Part shown: one piece after another, positions 1 to 9,620 of the stretch
Layout of the letters: every line of letters begins with the position of its first letter
Numbering within the stretch: position 1 is the stretch's first letter
NCBI RefSeq assembly: GCF_006970865.1
Contig: NZ_CP035503.1
Location: forward strand, 3,485,001 to 3,549,000
Length of the DNA stretch: 64,000 nucleotides
Direction: 5' to 3'
Source: Rhodoferax sediminis
GTDB taxonomy: Bacteria > Pseudomonadota > Gammaproteobacteria > Burkholderiales > Burkholderiaceae_C
Notes under the pieces: model-generated
Databases searched by the model: none
What the model was told of the DNA's origin: nothing
What the model saw: the letters and a program-made list of their open reading frames with translations, nothing else
Translations under genes and position numbers: made by a program

Positions 1-2
1 TC

Positions 3-344
3 ACCCTGTACGGCATTCCCAACTGCGACACCGTCAAAAAAGCCCGCAGCTGGCTCAGCGCTCAAAACGTCGACTACCAGTTTCACGACTTCAAGAAACA
101 GGGCGTGCCCGCGCCCCGGGTGCAAGCGTGGATCCGGGCCGTGGGCTGGGAAAAGCTGGTGAATCGCCAGGGCACGACGTGGCGCAAACTCGATGCGGCC
201 ACGCAATCCGCCGTGCGGGACGCGGCCAGCGCCAGCGCGCTGATGCACGCGAATGTCAGCGTGATCAAGCGGCCGGTCGTCGAATGGGGCGCACAGACCA
301 CCGTGGGTTTCGACGCTGGCGTCTGGGCCACGCTGCTGCCTTGA
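3..344 (+). CDS. ArsC/Spx-family thioredoxin-fold protein (YffB-like), 5' partial
   Basis: The reading frame is open from the window edge and ends at TGA 342-344, so only the N-terminal residue or residues are missing. The visible start LYGIPNCDTVKKARSWL is the ArsC/Spx/YffB signature: a thioredoxin fold with a single redox Cys in the NCDTxKKA loop. The later stretch SVIKRPVVEW matches the conserved (I/L)KRPv segment of the family. About 113 residues agrees with the usual 110-120. Family members are arsenate-reductase-like or glutathione-dependent reductases; the exact substrate of the YffB branch is not settled, so arsenate reductase activity should not be assumed. Confidence 0.85.
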   Translation, partial: TLYGIPNCDTVKKARSWLSAQNVDYQFHDFKKQGVPAPRVQAWIRAVGWEKLVNRQGTTWRKLDAATQSAVRDAASASALMHANVSVIKRPVVEWGAQTTVGFDAGVWATLLP

Positions 345-499
345 TCCGCAGCATCAACTTTTACCCAAGGTTTACCGAACTGCGCCTCGAATAGCGGCTC
401 TGACAAGCCTAGACTTGACTTGGGCCAGCGGGTGTTGTTCCCGCCTGCCGCGGCGCCAGGGCGTCCAGTTTCGGGACGGTTTTGCTACAGGAGATGATC

Positions 500-1180
500 A
501 TGAAAAAGCTGCTTGTGTTGCCCGCCTTGCTGGCCGCAGCGGGTTTGTGCTCGGCGCAAGAAATGGGCCGCGTGATTTCCAGCACTCCCATGATGCAGCA
601 AGTCGCGGTGCCGCACCAGGTGTGCGGCACCGGCCAGGTGGTCAGCCAGGCGCCCACCACTGGCGCCGGCGCCCTCGTGGGCGCGATTGCCGGCGGCGTC
701 GTGGGCAATGCGATCGGCGCCGGCGCAGGGCGGGCGGCGGCCACCGCGATTGGCGCCATTGGCGGCGCGGTGGTCGGCAACAGCGTCGAGGCCGCGGGCC
801 AGACGCAGGTGCAGAACGTGCAGCAATGCGGCACACAGTTCTCGTACGAGACTCAGCCCGTCGGCTACAACGTGGTGTACGAGTACGCGGGCAAACAGTA
901 TTCGGTGCAAATGGCCAGTGACCCGGGGCCGAACGTGCCGCTGCAGATCTCGCCCGTCGGCGCGACGCCTCCCGTGGCGAACAACTACGGCGCGCCGCCA
1001 ATGGATGGATCACAGGTCGTGACGGCGCCCACTTATGTGGCGGCGCCTGTGGCATACCCCGGGTACTACCCCGGGTATTACTACCCGCCCTACCCCTACT
1101 ATGCGCCGGTGGGCGTTGCGCTCAACTTCGGTTTTGGCGGCCACTACGGTGGCCACTTTGGCGGCCGCCGCTGGCGTTGA
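500..1180 (+). CDS. Exported glycine-zipper (2TM) protein
   Basis: The chosen start is ATG 500 because CAGGAG at 488-493 sits six bases upstream; an in-frame ATG at 494 is too close. The protein is 226 aa. It opens with a signal peptide (KK, then a hydrophobic run ending near CSAQ), followed by a glycine-zipper 2TM segment at about residues 55-95 (GALVGAIAGGVVGNAIGAG and a second GAIGGAVVGNS half) as in SlyB/RcnB-like surface proteins. The middle carries a conserved YEY(A)GKQYSVQM segment. The C-terminus is very rich in Tyr, Pro and Gly, ending GGHYGGHFGGRRWR. It is probably an outer-membrane-associated envelope protein. No specific function can be assigned. Confidence 0.8.
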   Translation: MKKLLVLPALLAAAGLCSAQEMGRVISSTPMMQQVAVPHQVCGTGQVVSQAPTTGAGALVGAIAGGVVGNAIGAGAGRAAATAIGAIGGAVVGNSVEAAGQTQVQNVQQCGTQFSYETQPVGYNVVYEYAGKQYSVQMASDPGPNVPLQISPVGATPPVANNYGAPPMDGSQVVTAPTYVAAPVAYPGYYPGYYYPPYPYYAPVGVALNFGFGGHYGGHFGGRRWR

Positions 1181-1196
1181 ACCTTTGAGGAAAAAA

Positions 1197-1250
1197 AGGC
1201 CTGTCGCCCTTGATGTGCGTTGGCAGCCAGCTACTGAATTTATAGCGTTG
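1197..1250. repeat. Dispersed repeat, tagctactgaattcatag type
   Basis: The segment aggcctgtcgccct...agctactgaatttatagcg resembles 4514-4563 (aggcctgtagccctt...agctactgaattcatag) in order and spacing of its conserved blocks. This is a dispersed element typical of Comamonadaceae. It supplies the stop codon of the convergent anti-sigma gene (TTA on this strand at 1240-1242). Confidence 0.6.
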
Positions 1251-2064
1251 TCTGCAGCAGCGCCCCCTTGAACAGCACCGGTCCGGTCGGGCCGCCCGCG
1301 CTGGGCACGCCGCCCTTGGGCTCCAGGCTGATCGCCAGCGCCGGCACGCCCTGCACCTCGCCTTCGCTGGCCGCCAGCCGGATCACCCTGCCCTCGCCCA
1401 GCACCCCGAGCGATTTCGGCGCGCCGCCGGGCGGCAAGGCCCATAGCTGCAGCGACTTGTCGGACGCCTCCTGGTAGGCACCCACGCGCTTGAGCGTGAG
1501 CGTCTGGTTTTTCGGATCGAACGTCGCCAGCATCGAGGGCGCCGCCTTGTCGTCGGCCAGCACGGCCACGTACTGGATCTGGGGCGTGGCCTTGAGCTGG
1601 GCCGCGAGTTTGGCGTTTTGCTGCGCCACCTCGGTGCCCTCCCGGGTCACCTGCGCGAGCTGGACGCTCTGGCGGTCCACCTGACGGTTCAGGTTCACGC
1701 CCACCAGCACGGCGGCCACGCTGGCCAGCACGCCCGCAAAGGCGGCGCCGCGCCACAGACCCAGGGCCCGGCGAAGCTTGTCGAAGAGGGGGTTCTCCTG
1801 CGGCGCGACCGGTGCCGCACGCGCCTGCGGCTGCGCAGCCACCAGGTTCTCGATGCGCTTCCAAACATTGGGGCTGGGGGCATCGACGGCCTGCAGCTCG
1901 GTTATGGAGGCAAAGCGCTCCTGCCAGATCAGGGCGCTGGCGCGCACGGTAGGGCTGCTGCGCGCCAGCGTCTCGAAACGCCGGCGCGCGCCGCCGCGCA
2001 GCGTGCCGAGCGCGTAGCTGGCCGCGAGTTGGTCTACCAATTGGGGGTTGTCAAGAATGTTCAT
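1240..2064 (-). CDS. Anti-sigma factor, RskA family
   Basis: A 274-aa membrane-anchored anti-sigma factor. The N-terminus (YALGTLRGGARRRFE) is the cytoplasmic sigma-binding motif of RskA/SigK-system proteins. A single transmembrane segment follows at roughly residues 107-125 (AAFAGVLASVAAVLVGVNL), then a coiled stretch and a periplasmic RskA domain ending in the typical LAISLEPKGGVPxxxGPxGPVLFKG block. It starts 10 bases after the stop of the ECF sigma gene and is certainly co-transcribed with it. It should hold the sigma factor inactive until a membrane or periplasmic signal triggers release or proteolysis. No zinc-binding HxxxCxxC motif is visible. Confidence 0.9.
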   Translation of the reverse strand: MNILDNPQLVDQLAASYALGTLRGGARRRFETLARSSPTVRASALIWQERFASITELQAVDAPSPNVWKRIENLVAAQPQARAAPVAPQENPLFDKLRRALGLWRGAAFAGVLASVAAVLVGVNLNRQVDRQSVQLAQVTREGTEVAQQNAKLAAQLKATPQIQYVAVLADDKAAPSMLATFDPKNQTLTLKRVGAYQEASDKSLQLWALPPGGAPKSLGVLGEGRVIRLAASEGEVQGVPALAISLEPKGGVPSAGGPTGPVLFKGALLQTTL

Positions 2065-2073
2065 GTCGGCGCA

Positions 2074-2658
2074 TCAGGCAAAACGGGCCATGCAGCCGCG
2101 CAGCTGGTCCAGCCCGCGCCGGATCCAGGTCTTGACCGTGCCCAGCGGCAGCTTGAGCTGTGCGGCCAGCTCGCTGTGGCTCAGGTCGCGCAGATACGCC
2201 AGGCTGACCACTTCGCGCTGCCGCGCTTCCAGTTTGCGCAGGCACTCGTGCAGGGCCCAGGCCTGCTCGCTCGCCTGCGTGGTGTCCATCGGATTGGCGC
2301 CGTCACCCGCCACGGTGTCGCTCACAGATTCGTCCAGCGCCTGGCCCTGGTCGGCCCGCTGGCTGGCGCGCCGGCGCAGAAAATCGAGCGCGCGGCTGCG
2401 CACCACCACGCCCATCCAGGCCATCGGCGGGCTCAGGGAGGCGCGGTAGTCGCCCGCGATGCGCCAGATGTTCAGGTAGGCCTCCTGCAGCACATCTTCG
2501 GCCCAGCTGCGGTTGCCCACCACGCGCAGGGCCACGCCGTACAGCTTGGCGGAGGTCAGGTCATACAGCTCGCGCAGGGCGGCCTGGGCATCGGCACCAT
2601 GGGCGGGAAGGCGGTCGATCAGGGCGATCATCTGGAGGTCTTGGGTGTCTTGGGCCAT
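2074..2658 (-). CDS. ECF-type RNA polymerase sigma factor (SigK-like)
   Basis: A 194-aa sigma-70 family protein. Region 2 covers about residues 25-95 (LYGVALRVVGNRSWAEDVLQEAYLNIW, then AWMGVVVRSRALDFLRRR). Region 4 lies near the end with the helix-turn-helix LSHSELAAQLKLPLGTVKTWIRRGLDQL. Regions 1 and 3 are absent, as in ECF factors. The gene heads a two-gene operon with its RskA-type anti-sigma factor just downstream, the usual layout of this group. The regulon is not visible from the window. Confidence 0.93.
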   Translation of the reverse strand: MAQDTQDLQMIALIDRLPAHGADAQAALRELYDLTSAKLYGVALRVVGNRSWAEDVLQEAYLNIWRIAGDYRASLSPPMAWMGVVVRSRALDFLRRRASQRADQGQALDESVSDTVAGDGANPMDTTQASEQAWALHECLRKLEARQREVVSLAYLRDLSHSELAAQLKLPLGTVKTWIRRGLDQLRGCMARFA

Positions 2659-2824
2659 GGCTGGATTGTCGGGCCTGTCCTACCTTACGCAAGCCCCCGC
2701 GCACTGGATTCAGGCTTGGTGCGCCGCCCGAAGCGCCCGGGTACCCTAAAATTGACGGTTTATCCCTACAGCGCCGCGCCAGATCGAGCGTCCGGGCGCA
2801 GCCAGGAAAGCAGCCACATCCATC

Positions 2825-3151
2825 ATGACTACCGAAAAAATCGACGGCGTGTCCGTCACGACCCAGGCCAGCGTCTATTTCGACGGCAAGTGCGTCAGCC
2901 ACGGCATCACCTTCCCCGATGGCACGAAGAAATCGGTGGGCGTGATTCTGCCCGCCACGCTGACCTTCAGCACCGGCGCGCCCGAGACCATGGAATGCGT
3001 GGCCGGCGCCTGCGAGTACAGGCTGGCCAGCAGCGACGTCTGGGTCAAATCCGGCCCCGGCGAGACATTCAGCGTGCCCGGCAACGCGAAGTTCGACATC
3101 CGCGTGGCCGCGGGTGCCGAGGCTTACCACTACATCTGCCATTTCGGTTGA
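2825..3151 (+). CDS. ppnP: Pyrimidine/purine nucleoside phosphorylase
   Basis: A 108-aa single-domain cupin of the PpnP (DUF1255) family. The sequence runs through VTTQASVYFDGKCVSHGITFPDGTKKSVGVILP near the N-terminus, the METM-type strand (ETMECVAGACEYRL), and the ending GxxFxVPGNAKFDIRVxxxxxYHYICHFG, all family hallmarks. PpnP proteins carry out phosphorolysis of diverse nucleosides to free bases and ribose 1-phosphate. It lies 18 bases upstream of argG and may be co-transcribed with it. Confidence 0.93.
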   Translation: MTTEKIDGVSVTTQASVYFDGKCVSHGITFPDGTKKSVGVILPATLTFSTGAPETMECVAGACEYRLASSDVWVKSGPGETFSVPGNAKFDIRVAAGAEAYHYICHFG

Positions 3152-4507
<1,356 letters not shown>

Positions 4508-5206
4508 TGATTTAGGCCTGTAGCCCTTTCCGGGTGTGCACCGTTAGCTACTGAATTCATAGTAAATCATTTGTCATTCCCGGCTCGGTTGCTGTCATTC
4601 CCGGCTTGACCGGGAATCCACAGTAGTGAAGCGTTGACCTTTGCAGGGGCTGCTGGCCGGGTGGCGCCCCGGCGGGCGCCTCACTTTTCTTTGCTTCGCC
4701 AAAGCAAAGTAAGCAAAAGAAAGGCGAGCCGGATTCGTCGGCCCTGCGGGCACGCTGCGTTGCTCGACTTGAGCCGGGTGCGCGCAAACTCGGCTTCGCC
4801 TCAAACACGCGCGCCCCTGATCGGCTCAAGTCTGCGCTACTCGCCTCCTCATGACGGCGTGAGGACGGCCAAAACAGCCAATACCAATACGACAAGGACG
4901 CGCCATGGCGCGTCCTTGTGGGGACCTACGTTTGGTATTGAATTTGTCTTGGTATTGGTCTTCGGTCTCCCGCCGTCCTGGCACGGCTGAGCAGCGCAGG
5001 GGCAGATGGATCAGGGCTGGCGTTGTCTGAGCCCGCAGGGCGAGTTTAGCCAGACTCCATCTGCACCGAGCAGCGCAAGGCACCCCGCAGGGGCCGTGTC
5101 TGCGGCTGCCCTTTCTTTTGGTGACTTTTCTTTGGGCACTCAAAGAAAAGTTACTGCGCCGTCGGGCGCACATCCCGACTCCCACCCGTCGCAGCGACCC
5201 CACCCT
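4508..5206. repeat. Repeat mosaic between argG and murB, no protein gene
   Basis: About 700 bp hold no credible gene but several repeat types in a row. 4514-4563 is a copy of the agctactgaattcatag element also present near 1200. 4572-4622 holds gtcattcccggc...ccgggaatcc units of the palindromic family seen at six other places. 4670-4730 and 5100-5175 carry inverted repeats rich in ctttctttt/aaagaaaag flanked by gcgcc(c)ggcgggcgc. 4885-4960 has nested palindromes. Parts of the 5000-5100 stretch (ggcagatgg...ccatctgc) also pair with each other. Short ORFs here are translated repeats and were not annotated. Confidence 0.75.
4892..4919. repeat. Perfect 28-nt palindrome inside the repeat mosaic
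   Basis: The half acaaggacgcgcca is followed immediately by its exact reverse complement tggcgcgtccttgt, with no loop. Imperfect outer arms (accaatac on the left, ggtattg on the right near 4933) extend the symmetry. It could be a cruciform, a strong bidirectional hairpin or the terminal fold of a small non-autonomous element. Confidence 0.8.
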
Positions 5207-6274
5207 TCAAACCACCACAGGCTCAGGCTCCAGCCGCAAACCAAAGCGCTCATAAACGCTGGTCTGTATCGCCCTGGCCAGCGTCATGACTTCACCGCCG
5301 GTCACCGGGTTGGCGCTGCCGCCCCGGTTCACCAGCACGAGTGCCTGTTTCTCGTAAACACCAGCGTTGCCGACCGATTTGCCCTTCCAGCCGCAGGCGT
5401 CGATCAGCCAGCCCGCCGCCAGCTTCACGGAACCATCGGCCAGGCGATAGTGAACGATTTTGGGTTCGCGCTGGATGATGTCCGCGCACTGTTCAAAGGA
5501 AACGGTCGGGTTCTTGAAGAAGCTGCCGGCGTTGCCGATGACTTGCGGGTCGGGCAGCTTGGCGCGCCGGATCTCACAGATCCACTCATAAATTTGTAGC
5601 GCATCAGGCCCGTGGATATTGGACTGGAGCATCTTTTTGTCAATATCGGCGTAGCCCAGCACGGGTTTCCAGGCTTTCGGCAGCGCAAAGCGCACCCGGG
5701 TGATCAGCGCCTTGTCCGCCAGGCCCAGGGCCTGTGCGCCCGCGGCTTCGCCCGGCTTGCTGGCGTGCTTGAAGACCGAATCGCGGTAGCCGAAGGCGCA
5801 TTGCGCCGCATTGAGCGTGAAAGCCTTTCCGGTCGTGAGGTCGATGGCATCGAGCGAGTCGAAACGGTCCTGCAGCTCGACACCATAGGCACCGATGTTC
5901 TGTACCGGCGAGGCGCCCACGCTGCCGGGAATCAGCGCCAGGTTTTCCAGGCCGGGGTAGCCCTGCTGCAAGGTCCAGGTGACCAGGTCGTGCCAGTTCT
6001 CGCCCGCGCCGGCCTCGATGATCCAGGCCTTCGCGGTCTCGCCAGCGAGGCGCTTGCCCATGATTTCGACCTTCAGAACTACCGGTTTGACGTCGCCCGT
6101 CAACACGATATTGCTGCCGCCGCCGAGCACAAACTTCGGCTGGTGGCCGAGCGCGGGGTCGGCCAGCACCGCCTGCACGTCGGCCTCCCGCCCCACGCGC
6201 ACCAGGGTATGCGCCCTGGCCACAATGCCAAAGGTGTTGTAGGGCTGGAGCGCGACATTTTTCTCGACTAACAT
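5207..6274 (-). CDS. murB: UDP-N-acetylenolpyruvoylglucosamine reductase
   Basis: Reduces UDP-GlcNAc-enolpyruvate to UDP-MurNAc with NADPH and FAD in peptidoglycan synthesis. The frame is open much further upstream, but homology begins at ATG 6274 ([17 protein letters not shown]), giving 355 aa (E. coli 342). FAD-binding features are visible: LGGGSNIV at about residues 50-57 and [15 protein letters not shown] at 117-131. The catalytic serine lies in [10 protein letters not shown] (about residue 251) and the YRDS motif is at 163-166. The C-terminal glutamate is in RLEPEPVVV. Confidence 0.96.
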   Translation of the reverse strand: MLVEKNVALQPYNTFGIVARAHTLVRVGREADVQAVLADPALGHQPKFVLGGGSNIVLTGDVKPVVLKVEIMGKRLAGETAKAWIIEAGAGENWHDLVTWTLQQGYPGLENLALIPGSVGASPVQNIGAYGVELQDRFDSLDAIDLTTGKAFTLNAAQCAFGYRDSVFKHASKPGEAAGAQALGLADKALITRVRFALPKAWKPVLGYADIDKKMLQSNIHGPDALQIYEWICEIRRAKLPDPQVIGNAGSFFKNPTVSFEQCADIIQREPKIVHYRLADGSVKLAAGWLIDACGWKGKSVGNAGVYEKQALVLVNRGGSANPVTGGEVMTLARAIQTSVYERFGLRLEPEPVVV

Positions 6275-6343
6275 CAAGAGATTGTCGCATCGGCCTTTGC
6301 CCTGATCCGGGGCGCCAGGCCCACACCACTCAGGAATCAACCC

Positions 6344-6829
6344 ATGCCTTCTTTTGACACTGTTTGCGAACCCAACCTGGTCGAGGTCAAGAATGCGGTG
6401 GAGAACACCGCCAAGGAAATCGTCACGCGCTTCGACTTCAAGGGCACCTCGGCCGCCATCGAGCTCAAGGACAAGGACATCACCCTGCTGGGCGACGCCG
6501 AGTTCCAGCTGCAGCAGGTGGAAGACATCCTGCGCAACAAGCTGACCAAGCGCAATGTGGATGTGCGCTACCTGGACAAGGGCGATGTGCAGAAAATCGG
6601 CGGCGACAAGGTCAAGCAGGTCATCAAGGTGCGCAGCGGCATCGAGACCGAGCAGGCCAAGAAGATCACGCGCCTGATCAAGGACAGCAAGCTCAAGGTG
6701 CAGGCCGCGATCCAGGGCGACGCCGTGCGCGTCAGCGGTGCCAAGCGCGACGACCTGCAGGCCGCGATGGCGCTGATCAAGAAGGACGTGACCGACGTGC
6801 CCATGACCTTCAACAATTTCCGGGACTGA
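6344..6829 (+). CDS. yajQ: YajQ-family nucleotide-binding protein
   Basis: A 161-aa protein, exactly the family length. The start [26 protein letters not shown], the middle [21 protein letters not shown] and the end [14 protein letters not shown] are YajQ hallmarks. The family has two alternating ferredoxin-like domains; members bind nucleic acids or cyclic di-GMP and modulate transcription factors. It lies divergent from murB with 69 bases between the starts, which must hold both promoters. Confidence 0.95.
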   Translation: MPSFDTVCEPNLVEVKNAVENTAKEIVTRFDFKGTSAAIELKDKDITLLGDAEFQLQQVEDILRNKLTKRNVDVRYLDKGDVQKIGGDKVKQVIKVRSGIETEQAKKITRLIKDSKLKVQAAIQGDAVRVSGAKRDDLQAAMALIKKDVTDVPMTFNNFRD

Positions 6830-6834
6830 AAAAG

Positions 6835-7506
6835 ATGAGGCCGCGGGTGGCTCTTGCGGCGACCCTGCAGCTCGCTCTAGGGCTCGCGCTGTCGCTCCTC
6901 GCGGGTGCGGCCCAGGCTCAATCGGTGGCGCTGTCGGGCATGCTCGGCCACAAGGCTTTGCTGATGGTGGGCAACAGCGCACCGCACAGCGTGGCGCCGG
7001 GCGACACCTACCAGGGGGTCAAGGTGATCTCGACGGCGGGCGATCAGGCCGTGGTCGAGATTGACGGCCAGCGCCGTACCCTGCGCGTCGGCGACGCGCC
7101 GGCCCGCTTCGCCGGCGATGGCGGCAGCCCGGCCAGTGGCGGCAAGATCACGATTGCGGCCGGCAGCGACGGTCATTTCACGGCGCCGGGCAGCATCAAC
7201 GGCCGAGCCGTGCAGTTCCTGGTGGACACCGGTGCCAGCGTGATCGGCATGAGCGTGTCGGAGGCCGAGCGGGTCGGCCTGAACTACAAGGCTGGCCAGC
7301 CGGTGCGCATGGGCACCGCCAACGGGGTCACGCAAGGCTGGCGCGTGCGGCTCGATTCCGTGCGCGTGGGCGATGTGGAAGTCTCCGGCGTGGACGCCGT
7401 CGTCATGCCCCAGCCCATGACTTACGTGCTGCTGGGCAATAGCTTTTTGACGCGCTTTCAGATGCAGCGCGACAACGACATGATGACACTGCAGCGCCGT
7501 TACTGA
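6835..7506 (+). CDS. Retropepsin-like aspartic protease, TIGR02281/clan AA type, exported
   Basis: A 223-aa protein starting at ATG 6835, five bases after the yajQ stop. It has a signal peptide (hydrophobic run to AGAAQAQ), a strand-rich N-terminal region (GVKVISTAGDQAVVEIDGQRRTLRVGD) and a C-terminal retropepsin domain. That domain carries the active-site triplet FLVDTGASVIGMS (about residues 131-143) and the flap and closing segments ending VLLGNSFLTRFQMQRDNDMMTLQ. Such single-domain proteases are presumed to work as homodimers in the periplasm or anchored in the membrane. Substrate unknown. Confidence 0.88.
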   Translation: MRPRVALAATLQLALGLALSLLAGAAQAQSVALSGMLGHKALLMVGNSAPHSVAPGDTYQGVKVISTAGDQAVVEIDGQRRTLRVGDAPARFAGDGGSPASGGKITIAAGSDGHFTAPGSINGRAVQFLVDTGASVIGMSVSEAERVGLNYKAGQPVRMGTANGVTQGWRVRLDSVRVGDVEVSGVDAVVMPQPMTYVLLGNSFLTRFQMQRDNDMMTLQRRY

Positions 7507-7507
7507 G

Positions 7508-8134
7508 CTATTTCTTGGCGCCGAGCCGCGATTCCTTGCCCTGGATCAGCCGAGCGATGTTTTCGCGGTGCCGCCACGCCAGCAGCATGGCCATGACAAA
7601 AATGGCCATCGAAATAGCCGGGTCGGTGTACCAGGCCACCCCGTTGGCCAGCAGGTAATACACCGGCGCAAACGCCGCCGCGATCAGTGAGGCCAGCGAC
7701 GAGTAGCGAAAGAAAAACGCAATGATCAGCCAGGTGGCGACCGTGGCCAGACCCAGAATCCAGTTGATGCCGAGCAGCACGCCCAGCGCCGTGGCCACGC
7801 CCTTGCCGCCCTCGAACTTAAAGAACACCGGCCACAGATGCCCCGCGAAGGCGGCCAGCCCCACCAGCGCGACTGTGCCGTCCCCCAACCCATAAGGCTG
7901 GCCGAACCAGCGCACCAGCATCACCGGCAGCCAGCCCTTGACGGCGTCGAGCACCAGCGTGGCCACGGCGGCCGCCTTGCTGCCGGAGCGCAGCACATTG
8001 GTAGCACCCGGGTTCTTGCTACCGTAGCTGCGCGGGTCTTTCAAACCCATGACGCGGCTGACGATCACGGCAAAGCTGAGCGAGCCGATCAGGTAGGCGG
8101 CCACGGCGGCGAGCAGGGGGTAAATCATTTCCAA
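7508..8134 (-). CDS. plsY: Acyl-phosphate:glycerol-3-phosphate acyltransferase
   Basis: A 208-aa inner-membrane enzyme that acylates glycerol 3-phosphate from acyl phosphate, the first step of phospholipid synthesis. About five membrane segments are visible. The three conserved loops are present: [11 protein letters not shown] followed by [17 protein letters not shown], then [17 protein letters not shown], and the final [16 protein letters not shown]. It is convergent with the upstream protease gene (one base between the stops). Confidence 0.95.
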   Translation of the reverse strand: MEMIYPLLAAVAAYLIGSLSFAVIVSRVMGLKDPRSYGSKNPGATNVLRSGSKAAAVATLVLDAVKGWLPVMLVRWFGQPYGLGDGTVALVGLAAFAGHLWPVFFKFEGGKGVATALGVLLGINWILGLATVATWLIIAFFFRYSSLASLIAAAFAPVYYLLANGVAWYTDPAISMAIFVMAMLLAWRHRENIARLIQGKESRLGAKK

Positions 8135-8158
8135 GAGAAGTCTCCTCCAGACAGCCCG

Positions 8159-8650
8159 CTATTCTGCCAGTGCGCAATGCACGGGCTGCGCGCCCAGCAA
8201 CTGCACGCAGACCTGCGGCGCCAGTTGCACCAGGTAGCCGCGGCGCCCGCCGTTGATCGCGATCACCGGCAGCGCCAGGATGCTCTCTTCGATGTACACC
8301 GGCATCTGCCGGCGCGTGCCGAACGGCGAGGTGCCGCCGACCAGGTAGCCGCTGTGCCGGTTCGCTACCTCGGGCTTGCACGGCTCGACCGACTTGGCAC
8401 CGATCTGGCGCGCCAGGTTCTTGGTCGAGACCTTGCGGTTGCCGTGCATCAGCACCACCAGCGGCCTGGCGTCCTGGTCCTGCATGATCAGCGTCTTGAC
8501 CACGCTATAGGGGTCCAGGCCCAGCACCTCGGCGCTGTGCAGCGCACCGCCGTGCTCTAGGTACTCGTACGGATGCTCGGTGAACGCCACCTTGCTGGCG
8601 CGCAGTAGGGCAGTCGCAGGGGTCTCGCTGACGTGTCCCCTGCGGCTCAT
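8159..8650 (-). CDS. ybaK: Cys-tRNA(Pro)/Cys-tRNA(Cys) deacylase, YbaK/EbsC family
   Basis: A 163-aa editing enzyme that removes Cys wrongly loaded on tRNA-Pro. The start at ATG 8650 (MSRRGHVSETPATALLRASKV) is chosen because homology begins there, though the frame is open further upstream. Motifs include YEYLEHGGALHSAEVLGLDP, VKTLIMQD, VLMHGNRKVSTKNLARQIG and GTSPFGTRRQMPVYIEES, the last being the family's substrate-binding loop. It is 24 bases upstream of plsY on the same strand, so the two may form one transcript. Confidence 0.94.
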   Translation of the reverse strand: MSRRGHVSETPATALLRASKVAFTEHPYEYLEHGGALHSAEVLGLDPYSVVKTLIMQDQDARPLVVLMHGNRKVSTKNLARQIGAKSVEPCKPEVANRHSGYLVGGTSPFGTRRQMPVYIEESILALPVIAINGGRRGYLVQLAPQVCVQLLGAQPVHCALAE

Positions 8651-8915
8651 TGGGCGAATCCGGGGTTTCCCGGCGGCTCGCTCGATCCCGGTTGAATCTT
8701 GTTCATGAAAAGCTCGGTAGAAGTCCGCCGGACCCAGGGGCCGGCGATCGCATGGCGGCATGCCCTCGCCAGTCTAAAGGCTGCTCCCTGCGCCCGCGCC
8801 CGACGCAGCGGCAGCGAAATTCGCGGCGCCGTCTTACACATCGACACAGCTCCATACGCTATGCTTATTTTGGTTTGAATAACTCTTCCCTTTTTCTTTT
8901 TCAAGGAGATTCCCC

Positions 8916-9581
8916 ATGAAATCAGTCCTCACATCTCTCGCCTGCGCTGCCCTGGTGCTGGGCGGACTCTCCGGCTGCGCCGACATGAGCGCCACCCAGA
9001 AAGGCACGGCGCAGGGCGCCGGCATCGGCGCGCTGGCCGGCGCAGTGCTGGGCGCTGCCGTCAATGGAGAAAGAGGGGCGATCGCCGGCGCGGCGATTGG
9101 CGGCGCGGCGGGCGCCGGCGGCGGCTATCTGTGGTCCAAGAAAATGCAGGATCAAAAGCAGGCCATGGAAAAAGCCACGGCCGGCACCGGCATCGCGGTC
9201 AGCCAGACGGCCGACAACCGGCTCAAGCTGGCCATTCCCAGCGATGTCTCGTTCGACGTGGGCCGCTCGGCCATCAAGAGCAACTTTGCAACGGTGCTGA
9301 ACCAGTTCGCCACCAGTCTGAACCAGAACCCGGTGACGACCATCACCATCGTCGGCTACACCGACAGCACCGGCTCGGACGCCATCAACAACCCGCTGTC
9401 GGTCGACCGCGCCGACAGCACGCGCGACTACCTGGTCGGCCGCGGCGTGGCGCGCACCCGCTTCATCACCGATGGCCGCGGCTCGCGCGACCCGGTCGCC
9501 GACAACAGCACCGCGGCCGGCCGCGCCGCGAACCGGCGTGTGGAAATCTTTGTTGCGGAGCCGGCACAGGCCTCCAAGTAG
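8916..9581 (+). CDS. OmpA-family lipoprotein with glycine zipper (YiaD-like)
   Basis: A 221-aa protein with AAGGAG at 8903-8908 before the ATG. A lipoprotein signal peptide ends at the lipobox LSGC (Cys about residue 22). A glycine-zipper segment follows (GIGALAGAVLGAAVNGERGAIAGAAIGGAAGAGGG). The C-terminal OmpA peptidoglycan-binding domain spans about residues 105-215: SDVSFDVGRSAIK, then TITIVGYTDSTGSDAIN, then LVGRGVARTRFITDGRGSRDPVADNSTAAGRAANRRVEIFV. It should be anchored in the outer membrane and hold the peptidoglycan non-covalently. Confidence 0.92.
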   Translation: MKSVLTSLACAALVLGGLSGCADMSATQKGTAQGAGIGALAGAVLGAAVNGERGAIAGAAIGGAAGAGGGYLWSKKMQDQKQAMEKATAGTGIAVSQTADNRLKLAIPSDVSFDVGRSAIKSNFATVLNQFATSLNQNPVTTITIVGYTDSTGSDAINNPLSVDRADSTRDYLVGRGVARTRFITDGRGSRDPVADNSTAAGRAANRRVEIFVAEPAQASK

Positions 9582-9620
9582 TCATCCGCGAACCGCGAGA
9601 GTCTGGCCGCCGCCTGGCGG

